In this document: in pieces, positions 11,896 through 25,987 of the stretch
Position numbering within the stretch: position 1 is the first letter of the stretch
Layout of the letters: every line of letters starts with the position of its first letter
Assembly (NCBI GenBank): GCA_009760855.2
Contig: WPIO01000006.1
Span: 2,592,501-2,656,500 of the forward strand
Reading direction: 5' to 3'
DNA: 64,000 nucleotides
DNA from: Cristatella mucedo
Lineage: Eukaryota > Bryozoa > Phylactolaemata > Cristatellidae
Made by a program: the position numbers and the translations under genes
The notes under the pieces: generated by a model
What the model was told of the DNA's origin: nothing
The model's database searches: none
What the model saw: only the letters and a program-made list of their open reading frames with translations

Positions 11896-12860
11896 GTAAG
11901 TTTCTGACTGCGCTTATGCATGGATCTCAACTGTCTGGTAATGGTCCCATCTCTGCTGAATGCTGCCAAAAGAGGTACCGTAGATCTGCAGTGAGTCGGT
12001 CGGTAGCTAAAGCATCTAGAATCTATTAGGCCTGCTGGCTCAGTAGTGCAGCGGTCTTCTACGTTGTGTTCCTCACAGTTGTCATGCCCAGTTTGTCACA
12101 TGGCTAGTATTAAATGTTTAACATTGAAATCCGTTTGAATAGATCATATCGGGACCCGTGGAGAGCTGTTTGCAGGATGTGTGCGATGAGGACATCGAGC
12201 TCTGGCAGATTGGCAACACATGCCCAAACACCCAGCAGCAGATTCTCGATCCCCCTCACTTGTTCGTAGCCCCCTTGTCTCTTGCAGCCAGCAGAGCTGA
12301 GTCACAGTTAAGGCATTTCTGCTCAGCCCCATCGCCTAGTGGAGAAAGAATGTGTGCTTAAGTAGCAGCAGCAGCAGCTGTGCTGGTGCGATCCCTTGCA
12401 AGCCCGAGCAAGTTTGTACAACCATCGACTATGGAGTGTCTCCTGTCGATTGAGTTCCATATGTCTCCTGTCGATTGAGTTCCATAGCCCGTAGCAGCAG
12501 TAATGGCGCAGCTGCATCCATATTTACGTGTTTACCAGTGGTTTGCAGCAGCTTATGATAGCTACCGTGTTGAGTGAAGTCTGCTACTTTTTGTGTGAGG
12601 GGGTAGCTGCACCACTTGTTTTTGATTGCCCACTCACTGCAATGAATGGCACCGGTTAGGCTGCCCAACACCAGTGAGAGTGTAGTGGACCAGCCTTCAC
12701 TATTGGGTCACTCATAGTAGTGCATGCCATTACTTGCTCCTGTCATCTGCTGATGACATGAAGATGACTGGTTGTAAGTCTTGCTTTTACTTTGACTGTA
12801 GATGCCTTAGCTTTTTCATATGTATTCATTTTGATGTATAAGAGGAAATCCTATGGAATA
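11896..12860. other. Downstream of NDUFB4-like exon 2; final exon not identified
   Basis: This stretch should hold the last NDUFB4-like exon if the gene is intact. A frame from 12143 to 12361 (VESCLQDVCDEDIELWQ...) begins right after a possible acceptor TTTGAATAG but does not resemble the family C-terminus. A 24-bp unit (GTCTCCTGTCGATTGAGTTC) is repeated twice at 12436-12486. Confidence 0.4.
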
Positions 12861-12865
12861 TAGTG

Positions 12866-12995
12866 ACAATAATAATATAGTAACAATAATACATTTGTGT
12901 AGCACCCTCAAAGAACTTCGTCTCTTTCCAAGCACTGAAGATATACTGTAAAGGAAGTGTGACCATATGGTTAGTGGTAATATGCACGGTGCTTA
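12866..12995 (-). mobile_element. LINE family A tail remnant
   Basis: Diverged 3' tail of family A on the minus strand: AAT-rich end, then TGTAGCACCCTCAAAGAACT and GGTTAGTGGTAATATGCAC. Confidence 0.6.
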
Positions 12996-13029
12996 AGTTG
13001 GAAGACGTCACTCTCTAGATTGGTGCATC

Positions 13030-13870
13030 TAACGTCTTTGTAGTGATGTGTGCCTATAATCTAGGCCTGCTGTTCCATAGCAACTTGTCATTTAATGAGC
13101 ACATTACCTCCACTATCAGGTTGGCCTACTGTCAGCTGCAGAATATTGCCAAAATCAGGGCCTGTGTAGAATATGTGTACACTAGTAAAACTTTAGTTCA
13201 CAGGTTTGTGACCTTGCGTGTAGATTACTGCAATTCTGGTTATTCATGACTTCCGGCCTGGCCCCTTGATCAGCTGCAAAAATGGTGCTAAACTCGGCTG
13301 CTCATCTGGTCGTCAGTGGCATAACTGCAACATTAGTAGATTTCTGTGTAGGCTTCACTGGCTGTCTATTCAGTATAGAATCGACTTCAAGCTTCTCTAT
13401 TTGTCCTACTGGTCGCTTCACTCAGTTTCAGCAGCCCAGCTATCCGACCTCTTGGCTTTTCCGTATGCTCTCCCACCACCTGCTCCCCGGCCTCCTGTCA
13501 TCTCACTAGTCGTTGAACTATATCTTTTGGTGAATCGACCCGCTGCTCGTATGTACCGAAAGTCTTAGTAATAGATGACTCCGAGTGTCTTTATGTGTGG
13601 TTTAGCATGCTGGTCTAACCACGATAGTGATAGCCCAGCCCATCAAGGCTCTCCTGCTGGTATGTAAATGATGCTGTTGGATTAGCTGATCAATTCTTTG
13701 CTCTACTTGTGTGCTTCTGCTTGCTTCTGCTTGCTTCTCTAAGCATGATACTGTGCATGTCGTTAATTCTGGTTAATTGGCTATTGCTTTTCTTGAAACG
13801 AGCTGTAACGGGCCTGTATAGAGATTTGGTTCTCCGAGGGCACTCTATAAACGACCTGTAGTTATTATTA
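13030..13870 (+). mobile_element. Divergent LINE fragment (RT C-terminal half)
   Basis: Frames encode NLGLLFHSNLSFNEHI and QLQNIAKIRACVEY, which parallel the family [19 protein letters not shown] and QLHNIAKIRAC blocks. The later part drifts out of frame. It ends with a tail like TTGGTTCTCCGAGGGCACTC and a short ATT run near 13863. It is more diverged than the other copies, so probably older or a sister family. Confidence 0.7.
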
Positions 13871-13934
13871 TTATGAAATCTAATGTCAACACACCGACCG
13901 TACGACAGACATCCAATGCCACCAGGCTCTATAT

Positions 13935-14030
13935 TTGATCTTGCTTTTTTTACAGCACATGTACAGTGCCTCGAAAGAGATTAATTTCTCTGTAAGCACT
14001 ATGCAAATTTGTTATTATTATTGGCTAACA
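13935..14030 (+). mobile_element. LINE tail remnant
   Basis: Contains CGAAAGAGATTAATTTCTCT and a TTATTATTATT end, matching the 3' tail of family A or its relative. Confidence 0.5.
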
Positions 14031-14139
14031 GAAAGTGGATGGCTCCTAACGGACCCTGGATCGAACGCAGCATAAACAACAAAGCTGTAGAGTAGCGCAT
14101 GCGAGTCTATGAAAGTCGCAGAGAAAGGCTGCTGCCGTA

Positions 14140-14375
14140 GTTGCAGCTTGCACGTCAGACAAGCCTAGCTGCCGAGTTTGGCACAATTTGTAGGAGTCTT
14201 ATTGCAGAAGTAGGAGGTGTGCAACGAGAGATCAACTTGGTTGTGGTGCGCTTAGTACGCCCGAGTTTTCGCAATATTGCGTAGCTGAAAGTAGGCAGAC
14301 TTGTCATGTGGAGCTGATGAAGTCATTTAGTGAAAGGCCGGTGTGGAACATAGGCCCCAGATTCCATGCAGAGGC
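14140..14375 (-). mobile_element. LINE family A internal fragment
   Basis: Matches the minus-strand coding part (CAGACAAGCCTAGCTGC ... GTGGAGCTGATGAAGTCATT) seen intact at 61490-61720. Both ends are truncated. Confidence 0.65.
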
Positions 14376-14399
14376 TACCGTGATTAAGCTAATCGCGCC

Positions 14400-14689
14400 G
14401 GTTGTGAAGGCGTTGCTTGCCAGTTTCTGTACACGTTGCTACTATACAAGTACGGCAAGAGCACGAACGTCTGAGTTCTGAGACGAGAGGAGCTACCCCC
14501 TCACTGCTCCACGGTGTACACTCGGTCAGCTCGGCCTGTACACTCGGTCAGCTCGGCCTTACCACTGGCCTCGGCTAGCTGTCTTCCTCGTGGACTCCAG
14601 ATGAGACTGGGAGCTCTTCTTTTCCTGCTAATTCCTGCAGACTTTGGGGATTTCGGTGGTCGATTGACATAAAGTGGACAGAGATTAGC
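14400..14689. other. No gene recognised; 22-bp tandem duplication
   Basis: A 22-bp unit ending in CGGTCAGCTCGGCCT is duplicated at about 14514-14557. Nothing else was recognised. Confidence 0.45.
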
Positions 14690-14900
14690 AGATGAAAAAG
14701 GTCAGCGTCATTTAGCAGCTTTAGTCATTTGTACAACGGCAGAAGAGCCTTACCGGCAGCGACTGTCACTACCACTTGCTGTGGGCTATAAAGGGTCGCT
14801 CCCTCGAAGGACTCGAACCCACGGGTCCTCGAAGAGCCAGCACGAGCCACCCATGAAGAGCTAAGAGACCCTGGGCCTGATGCATGATTCACACTGCCTG
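14690..14900 (-). mobile_element. tRNA-derived SINE (family 2), minus strand
   Basis: Read on the minus strand, a tRNA-like head with B-box GGGTTCGAGTCC, then a GGGAGCGACCCTTTATAG segment and a body with GGCTCTTCTGCCGTTGTAC. Same layout as the other family 2 copies. Confidence 0.7.
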
Positions 14901-16185
14901 CCTGAGGTGAAACTAGGCCGAGAAAACTACCAGAAGGGTGCTTCAAAAATACAACCACTACCAAGCCACTTACGTGATCGGCAGTCATGTGATTTCGCTT
15001 GCGAGTGAGGCTGTGCAAACTACTTCGTCTTGCGGTCAGCTTGATTTTCCAATTTGTTAATTTTATATATTTTATAATTTTATTATAATTTTATATATTT
15101 TTATAATATAATTTTATAAGATTTTCTAATCTGGCTACTGTAGTCCCTGTACTGAGGCCATAGGGAATGTCAAGTTCGCTAGGGTCGAATGGCAACCATT
15201 GCCATGGATCGCGAATCGGTTTATGGGGCCTTTTATTTGGGGAAATGGGTTCGATACCACTGATTAAATGTACTGTGCTTTCGTCATCCGGTGTCGAGTT
15301 CAGTTGGCCATGTTGCCATCTTTGTGTGGCTTTCCGTGTAGTAGATGATGCATACCCTTGGACTCGGTGTGAGCTTGAGACATGAGTGAGTGTGATCTCA
15401 CCTACGTCACTACAGACACCTTCGTGGTACAGTCGAGTGGCTGGATACGATTGGTGAAATTGCTATTCGACTCTGAGCTATATACTCAGAGGTCTTTCTT
15501 TTGTAGGCTGCACGTGAAGAGAGGCTCCAAGCTGGTTTGGTACCATACGTAGACCGAAAATGGAAGTTCATTTGACGTGGCACACACACTTAACCATCTC
15601 ACCGTCAAGACGTGAATTTGCCGCTCGAGGCATGTCGGTGTGCTCTTGTGCGAAACTCGTATGCAGTGCCCGATGCTAAGTCGCCTCCTGGCGTCGTGCT
15701 AGGGCTCGTGTTTTTGGTAGAAGCAAATATATATATATATATATATATCTCTTGAGCACCAAAACGTGTGGTAATTACAGACCAGCAGCTGCCCTAAGCT
15801 TTGGCCACAGCTCGACTGAATCTGCCGTCGGCACCAATTCCTTTACCCATCGGTTGTGTACTCACACTATCTGCGACCGAGCTGTATCAATCCTTTCCGG
15901 CAAGGTCAAAGTCTCATGAGCCGACTTTGCACGGCCACGTCTTAGGTGAGCTAGCCGTCGGCTGTTTCGAACAAGCTAGCACCAGTTTCTCAGTGCATGC
16001 CTATTTTACGTAAATATTACTTTCGGGCCTGCCTCGCATATTTGTTGAAGTAAATACTTGTGAGTCTTGTAGAAATAATATATTACAACCGGGCTTAAGT
16101 TTTCGTTTAAAGAAAAAAGAAGAAGGGTTTTTGCTAGTTAACACGTGCCAGGAATTCACAGAGACCGAGAAAACGCTATCAACAA
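14901..16185. other. No gene recognised
   Basis: An AT-rich block with repeated TTTTATAAT words lies at 15045-15125, and a (TA)n tract at 15727-15749. No supported exon was seen. Confidence 0.45.
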
Positions 16186-16189
16186 GTTG

Positions 16190-16475
16190 TTCTTTTAATA
16201 ATAATAATAATACATTTGACAAAGCGCCCTCAGAGAACTCAAATCTCTTTTTAGTCGCTTTACAATTGCTGCTAAGGAAGCACGTTCGAATGGTTAGTGG
16301 TAGCATCCTCAATAAACAACAAGAATAACTTGGTTAGGGGTGACATGTGCAGGGTCAGCATGCAAGTGTGGTTGGTGGCAGCATGCAACAGTGTCAGCAC
16401 GCATAAGCACGAAAAGGACGAATCGCAGGGGCCCGATAAATATCGTCACAAATAAATTTAATTTCTTTTTAAATG
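16190..16475 (-). mobile_element. LINE family A 3' end
   Basis: (AAT)n followed by the 3' UTR (AAAGCGCCCTCAGAGAACTC, GGTTAGGGGTGACATGTGC) and the start of the C-terminal coding block, then truncated. Confidence 0.8.
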
Positions 16476-18830
<2,355 letters not shown>

Positions 18831-18832
18831 GG

Positions 18833-19156
18833 CTACCAGCATCGCCGCATACTATATATTAATTGCTCGCATTTATAATACTCGGCTTGTCTGGGTCTTG
18901 GCTCGGCTGTTAATCCCAGCTCAATGATCCAGGCCCTCAAGTGCTCTGACCGGATGAATCCCTCTTCTGTTGCTTGTGCAGCAAGGTCAAAGAGAATGTG
19001 CCGGGTCACTGAAAGTTTCGGTGCAAGCCCGAGTGAAATCTTCCGTGACTGATCCCAGCCCTCTCGGTCGATGTCGGCCGTCTTCCATCTACCAGGAGTG
19101 TGTGGTAAATTACTGATAAATGTGCATTTCAATCGTTTCAAATCCATATATGACAT
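18833..19156 (-). CDS. Unassigned 107-codon open frame
   Basis: An ATG-initiated frame with balanced, non-repetitive composition. It includes GRWKTADIDREGWDQS and an amphipathic stretch (HILFDLAAQATEEGF, HLRAWIIELGL). I do not recognise a domain. There is no signal peptide or membrane segment. It lies just outside the left end of the Tc1/mariner element at 19378. It could be a conserved exon, part of an unrecognised transposon, or chance. Confidence 0.3.
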   Translation of the reverse strand: MSYMDLKRLKCTFISNLPHTPGRWKTADIDREGWDQSRKISLGLAPKLSVTRHILFDLAAQATEEGFIRSEHLRAWIIELGLTAEPRPRQAEYYKCEQLIYSMRRCW

Positions 19157-21486
19157 AGATGTATTAGGGTCTGCAAATTGATCCTCCTGCTCCTACCGAA
19201 AGATCCACGAACGCCTGCCTGCTGTTGCCTCTAGGCACACACTCTTGTATTTGTGTGGTCTTCTTCTTAAGACTTCTTATTTTCGCCATACTTCACGTGG
19301 GCTCTTATTAGAGCGGGTGCAGATATGTGCAGGTGTCACTGTCATTGTACTTTGACCGGTGGCGGCTTGCATATGTACACTCAAGCGAAAAGTAAGTGGA
19401 TGGTCTAGATTTGCTCGATTTGCAGCTTCAAGCGCCTGACTCTATCGTAGTAGCTGCATGATGTAGGATCAGTCTGCCAATTATTGGACACCCAAGTACG
19501 AATTGAAACGATAATGAAGCAAATTTTGGACACAATGCCTAAAATTAGCAAAGCACCAGCGAAACTCCTTTAAAAATGGCGAGTTTTTTTTTACCAGAAC
19601 AGAGTATCTACAAACAAACCGTTCATAAGTTATGCCAGAATCCTAAGGCTGCACGACCTGTAATTAGACTGCCAACTCATTGAGCCGTATCCATTTTGCA
19701 GAGGAAAGCCCAGTGGTCACACCGTAAGGTCGCCAGATTGTCCAGCTTTGTGGGGGGGGGGTACAATTGTGAAATGGCAGGTCGCTTGACACTCGTAGGG
19801 TCGAATTGGTACTACTCACTCAATATCGAAATGTACTCCAGGACGGAGTGAAGACTGGGAGCCCTGAGAATTTCCCTCGGCAGGCCTGGCCAGCGTTACC
19901 AGTAAACTGGAAAACACAATCCTAAAGTTGAAGGCGTTGAAGAGCCGTTTTGCCTCGACACAAATGGATTCTCAAAGTCTGTGAGCATCGTCCGGGAAAC
20001 GATTTAATGGCGATACCCTGAGAAGACGATTAAATGAGGCAGGTCTGCATTCTCGAATCGCAAAGAGGACATATTCTTACCATATTCTTCGGTTCACGAA
20101 GACTACGGTAAGCTGTTTACAGCGGCCAGTACCAACGGACTGCTGACGATTGGGGTTGCTGTAAGGAAGGAAAATCAAATTCAAGAAAATTCACGCTGCA
20201 GTTCATTTTCGAGCTGCAAAAGATGGCTTTACATGTGCAGGCCACTCAGCGAATCCTAGTCAACCAAATGCCTGCAGCTAACGGTTGAATTCGGGGGAGG
20301 GTTAAGGTGTCATTGTTATGTGGGTGCTTTGGCAGCAATGGCGTCAAGAGTCCTGCATTGTATGCGAGGTATCATGACCCAAGGCGCTTATTTAGGCACT
20401 AGCATATGCCCATGCAAAATGACGGGAAATGTCAATGTTGCAAGTGTATGCACACAGTGTGCACCTGACTGCCAGCTGACCCAGCCTAGCAGGTGAGCCT
20501 GCTGTACTCTCAGGCAAGGGCTTCATACCTCTACCTGATTCGCGAAGTGCTTAACAAATCTGATCTCCAGTCTCTTTCCACGCTTGACCTTGACGTCATA
20601 AGTGAGGCCCGTGCTAAGCTTTGACAGCAAGAAGCTCAAGGACTTCTTTAGTTTCTTCTTGTTCTAAAGCTGTGACGTTTATATTGAGCTTCAGCTGTAT
20701 GGGACTGAGTGACTTCCGTTGGTGTTGGTTTTTCTCTTCACTGTTGCATCTTCAATAGGTAAGCTTATATTCTGCTAGCCTGGCTCTCTTTTGTTCCCAA
20801 TTCGTGACTGTTAAAACTTCTCCGGTCCGAAATGGCCAGCATAAACCACCGGCCCCCCCCCCCCGTGAAGAATCGCCGGCAGATTCTAGTTATGCATTTT
20901 CGTCGCCTTGTGAAAAGCAGGCACAGCACGACTTCCGGCCGGTCGCCTCACTGTGGCAGCTTTCCAATGCGCTAACTCAGCTGGTCCAAGCGGGAGCCCG
21001 GAAAAGTCGGAAGCACCAGTCGCCACTTTGCTTGGCAGGCAGGCATATTTAGACTTTTAGAATGTGGGACTCCCGTCGGATGGCACTTAAGTATTTATTT
21101 GACATTTAATGTGAGTTCGGTTACCCTCTTATGACGTTTATGGGTTGGCCGAATCAGTTTCCAGAACTCAACCCAGACCGGCATTTGTGCGATGAGGTCG
21201 GGCGATGGCTAGGGCAACTAGTCGTTCATATGGTAAACGCTTTTTGAACACTTGCAACGAGCCGGGGGGGGGAGCTTAAAAGTCGATGTTTTCGAAGGTT
21301 AGATCAACTCCTTGCCCGGGTAAGTGTGACAGATCGTTGCAAATAAGGGAGGTGCAACGCTATAGTAACTTAATAAATTAAGCACGGCACGTGATGATAG
21401 CAGGAAATAGTTCAATTTTTGTAATTGCAATCAGTGCCGATACTTTTGGTGGGAGCAAAGTTTGATATTTACTCAGAAGTGCTGTT

Positions 21487-21786
<300 letters not shown>

Positions 21787-21790
<4 letters not shown>

Positions 21791-22912
21791 CTGGGCCAAA
21801 AAATTTGCACTCTGAGGATCGACTTATAATCTCTGATAATTCAGTTTTTTAATGGAGCCAAGGCCAACAAAATTTCACCAGAGCATATGACTTGCATGAG
21901 TTAGCAATATTTGTAACAAATCGGACGAGCTACTTACCTCATTGTCTTATCGGGTGAATAATTTTGTGCAATGACTCTGCTTTTGCAGTAACTAAGCAAT
22001 TTCTTGCTACTGACATAGTCAGCATTCTCGACAGTTGTTACTTTCTTGTTCTGTCGGAGCATTGCGAATTAAGATTTACTAATTGCATCTAGTATTTTAC
22101 TCTATACAAATTTATCTCACCAACCGTGTTGGGCATTTTTTAGCAATTGTCAGGAGTTCGAAGCATGTTAATTTGAGTATTCACAACCATAAGTTTGATA
22201 TGGTTCGTAGAGATGCTAAAATTTGATAAAGTGGCGGAAAAGGAAAAGTCAAGCAGTTCATTCTGGTAAACAAGGAATTAAATAATCTTAAAAATTGTGT
22301 TTTCTAAATGCATTCACTAAATTAAACAACTGTCTCATAATTCAGGAAACACATTATAACCCATGCAGGTTACCATGGTTTTGGCATCTTGTGTATTGCC
22401 AAGACTTCTAAAGCAGTTGTGTAATAATCTAGGACTCTTTTTTATCAGGAAACGTAGTGAGCTGGTTTCTTGTTTAAACTACAGTACCGATTTCTTGCAT
22501 ATTCTCAAACCAGATCTGGCCTTTCTATGTGCATGTGCAAAACACGAAATCTCGAACCTTCAACATTACCCAGACTGGAGCCCGACACAGTTATTAAGAT
22601 GCATTTTTCTAGAGAGGTATATCTGGCACAACCAAAAAATCTTACCTCGTCTTTTGACTGTGTTGCCAAAACATACCCTTCGAAAACCGCAAACTCTTTC
22701 CTGACCCAAACCGCCAAGTAAGTAAATTGTGCATTTTTTTCCACATCCAACAGTCCAACCAAGGTGGCAGCATGCACAATCGGGTACATTTACTGCTTTC
22801 TCATATTAATCTCACCTTGTGGTAGAATTTTTAGCAGTGATTTTGTAAAGGTCAGCAAAGTTTCATATTTGGGCTAATTCCCATGGTGTGCAGATTTTTC
22901 GAGTCAGCACTG
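21787..22912 (+). mobile_element. 1.1 kb terminal-inverted-repeat element, copy 1
   Basis: Matches 32143-33217 along its whole length in the same orientation, with shared blocks such as GGCCAACAAAAT, CCTTCGAAAACCGC and ACCAAGGTGGCAGCA. The outer ends are inverted repeats: AGTGCTGGGCCAAAAAATTT at the left, and TTTTTCGAGTCAGCACTGT at the right. No transposase is recognisable, so it is probably a non-autonomous DNA transposon. The superfamily is unresolved. Confidence 0.7.
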
Positions 22913-23554
22913 TGTATATATCTATATGTTATAGATCATCCAAGCTAACTGACTGTCTATAGCATCCAGCAGCAAAGTTCTACCTCAGTCCATGTCTTAC
23001 CGTCTACCCGGGCCTACCGTTATGTAGTACGTGCTGAAACTGCCCATTAAAGTTGGCCAGTCTCGTGAGTGCTGACCTCATACTTTAGTACAAAAAGATG
23101 CAGCTAGCTGGTAGTTAGTTTTCTCTAGGTGTCAGGTGGTTGAAATGTATTAGCTTTGCCGAGGTCGTTCATTTTTTGTCTATGCCGCCGGGGTGCAGGG
23201 TTTTGGTGGCCATCTAAATAGCTTTGGGCAATCCAGTGCCACTCAGCTACTAAAAAGCATCACCATCCAAAATCACCCAGCCGGCGGGCATTCCCTGTAG
23301 CCGCTGTGCATGCCAGGACATTTGGGTGTCCTCTTCCGAAGCTCCGACGTCTGGCTAGATGACCGCGCCAGCACCCCGGCCTGGAGCTAAGCATGCCGCA
23401 GCTGCAACATTTGCAAAGCATTCGACAGGCTGCCCCCCCCCCGTGCAACTGCAATGCTGCAGTTAAGTGTTGGTCCGTGCGTTTGCTTTGGCATCCCGCG
23501 GCGCTCACTGGCTGGCTGGCTGGACTTCCGCAGGCCGCCGATGAAGATTTGCAA
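22913..23554. other. Upstream region of the caspase gene
   Basis: No repeat or exon is recognised. A possible acceptor (ACTTCCGCAG at 23524-23533) lies 21 bp before the start codon and would fit an upstream untranslated exon. A C8-9 run lies near 23434. Confidence 0.4.
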
Positions 23555-23686
23555 ATGAACAGCCTGGATCGCGAGGTGCTTCGCAAGCACCGTGTCTACC
23601 TGGTCAAGGAGCTGATGGTGGACGTCCTGTGGCCCAGCCTGGTAGAGCACGGCATCTTCACGGACGAGATGCTCGAGCACATCAAG
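23555..23686 (+). CDS. Caspase exon 1 (CARD, first half)
   Basis: 44 codons, phase 0 exit at AAG|GTGACC. The frame is open upstream of the ATG, so an in-frame upstream start or an untranslated leader exon joined at 23534 is possible. Confidence 0.88.
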
Positions 23687-25912
23687 GTGACCCGACGAGC
23701 CCGACCCTCCCTCCTCGACGCGCTCCACCTCGACGCAATTGCTTTTGCTCCCCTGGAGACCCCCTCTCCTACCGCTGGTGCTGCGGCTCGCCGAGGAGGA
23801 GCGACCGAGCGGGCGTTCAGCGCACGCGATCCGCGTGCTCTCTCTCTCTCTCTCTCTCTCATTTCCTCAGTGAGGAAATCCGAGCGCTCGCTGGCTGGCC
23901 GGCGCTGTTGCAACGCGGCGCGCGTCTTTTCGCTCTCTCGCAGGCCACCGGGGCGCGACCGTCTCAAGTGCACCGCCTTCTCTCCGATCTCCCGCGGCGA
24001 GGGCCCAAAGCGTTCGCCAAGTTCCTCGAGTGCCTCGTGGAGACCGACCAGAGTCACGTGGCCGAGAGGCTGCGCGAAGCTGCCGATGTGATGACAGACG
24101 CCGAGCCGAGATTCGAAACTCGCCGATCCTATGGCGAGGAAGACGAGAGCAGTCGCCGGGTACGCTTCTGTTACCTTCCGACCTCGCGCCCCGTCAACCC
24201 GTTCATTTTCAACGTTGCTGCTAAACGGGTCTTAATGATAATATTAGTAAAGTGTTTACGTAGCATGCTTAGAGAACTTTTGTTTTACGGCTCCTGACGT
24301 ATTCTGCTCAGGAAGTATGCCACTTGGTTAGTGATAACGTGAACGGCGATTTCAGCACGCACAAAGGACTCTTTGTGCGGACGGAGCAATGGCTGTGAGG
24401 ATCAAGTAGGTTTTTTTTTATCTCCTTTTTGTAAATATCATCAAGTCAGGGATGTCGGTCGGGTTAATCTCTGAAGGCACAGGTCTCCAATGGAAAAGAG
24501 GTTCGTTGGATGCCAAACTGCCAGCATCAGAGGGGCAGGTGGTGCAATGGTAAGTTTGATTAGGACATCATTCGTGTATATTTAGGCCTGAGCAAGAGAA
24601 TAAAGGCACTTAAAAGTGAGTGGCAGGACCTTGATGTCGATCTGCTGCTTGATGGGAGCCGGTGCAGATAGATCGGCACACTTTGGTACAGGACATCCGC
24701 AGCTGGCTGAGCCCGTTTTTGAGTGTTAGGCTTTCCAGTTTCTGATATTGCGTTGATGCATATTATAGTCTATCTCTTTGTTATGTTTGGCTTTGCCGGT
24801 GCAACAGAATACAAACTCCTCATATAGGAATCCCGACCACCGGACTTTGCAAATTCTTTTGGCTACTGTCAAATGACACGGCCATGGCTGCGTAGAAGAG
24901 TGAATATTGCTCTAAATAGTGCTGCCTTTCTCATTGTGAGCGATGCAGGCGTCGTTGCCATCTTGCACGTTGTTGCCGTGTAGGCCATGTACGGATGTAT
25001 TGTCAAAGGTTCTGTCATCTCCGCATCTCTTTCTGGACCTTTGGCTAAAAAGTCACTCCGTTTAGTCGATGTGCTGCACCCACTGGCTGGCCTGCTTTAT
25101 GGATTCTGATGTGATTACTGTAGGCGTTCATTCTGCTGTTCTCCAGCAAATTCAGCTGTACATGCTGCAAGGCATGTCTTGTCGGCATGTCTCAAGGCAA
25201 TATCTTAATTGATGTTAGCTGCTTGGTCTGTCATTGCAAGGCCTGTGAGGATGTGGAAGCACCGCTTCTTCTAGCCCGTTGACAATTCTTTTATGGAACC
25301 AACCTGCACACTTTGTTGTGCACTACCGTGCAATCATCGTCGTGACTGCCTGAAGTCTCTATATCATTGTTTCCATTCCCGTGCTAGCAAGTTCTGACTA
25401 GTTGGTCGTGCCATCTTCCAGCGCCCTTCTTGATGGATGCGTTCTCATCTCTGTTCTATGGTATTCGTCATCGTTTTTACAGTCTTTATTGGATGAGACG
25501 TGAGTCATTTCATGCTACTTCACTTGTGGTCTGATACTGTAGCCGGCAGACGATTTCGGCCTTCCACCTCTCTTTTTGTTGTTGTACTGCCGTGGAAGGA
25601 TACCATCCGCTGGACTATCATGCTATCTTCAATATAAGTGGCTGCTTTTTGTTTTTAGTTGCCCCTCTCGTGCATGCATGCTGAAACTGTGCATGCTGTT
25701 ATCACAGCTGAGTCGACATGCTGCCTTGCCTGCCTTTACAAGTGCATAGAAAGAGATTTAGTTCTTTTATGTCGCTATATAAATATATCACTATTGCAAT
25801 CATTCACCACAACCCTGCAGATATGATCTGCTTGAGCTCACTGCATCTCTCGAACACCGTCTGCTCGAGGCTGTCATTGGTAGCTGTCATCGTATGTTTG
25901 TACCTAGGTCTT

Positions 25913-25987
<75 letters not shown>

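Noticed and set aside
12143-12361. NDUFB4-like last exon
   Set aside because: The acceptor-like TTTGAATAG and open frame are there, but the peptide (VESCLQDVCDEDIELWQ) does not resemble the family C-terminus, so I left the gene partial.
22363-22789. Overlapping frames of 83-113 codons
   Set aside because: They lie inside the 1.1 kb repeat element and are not preserved in its second copy.
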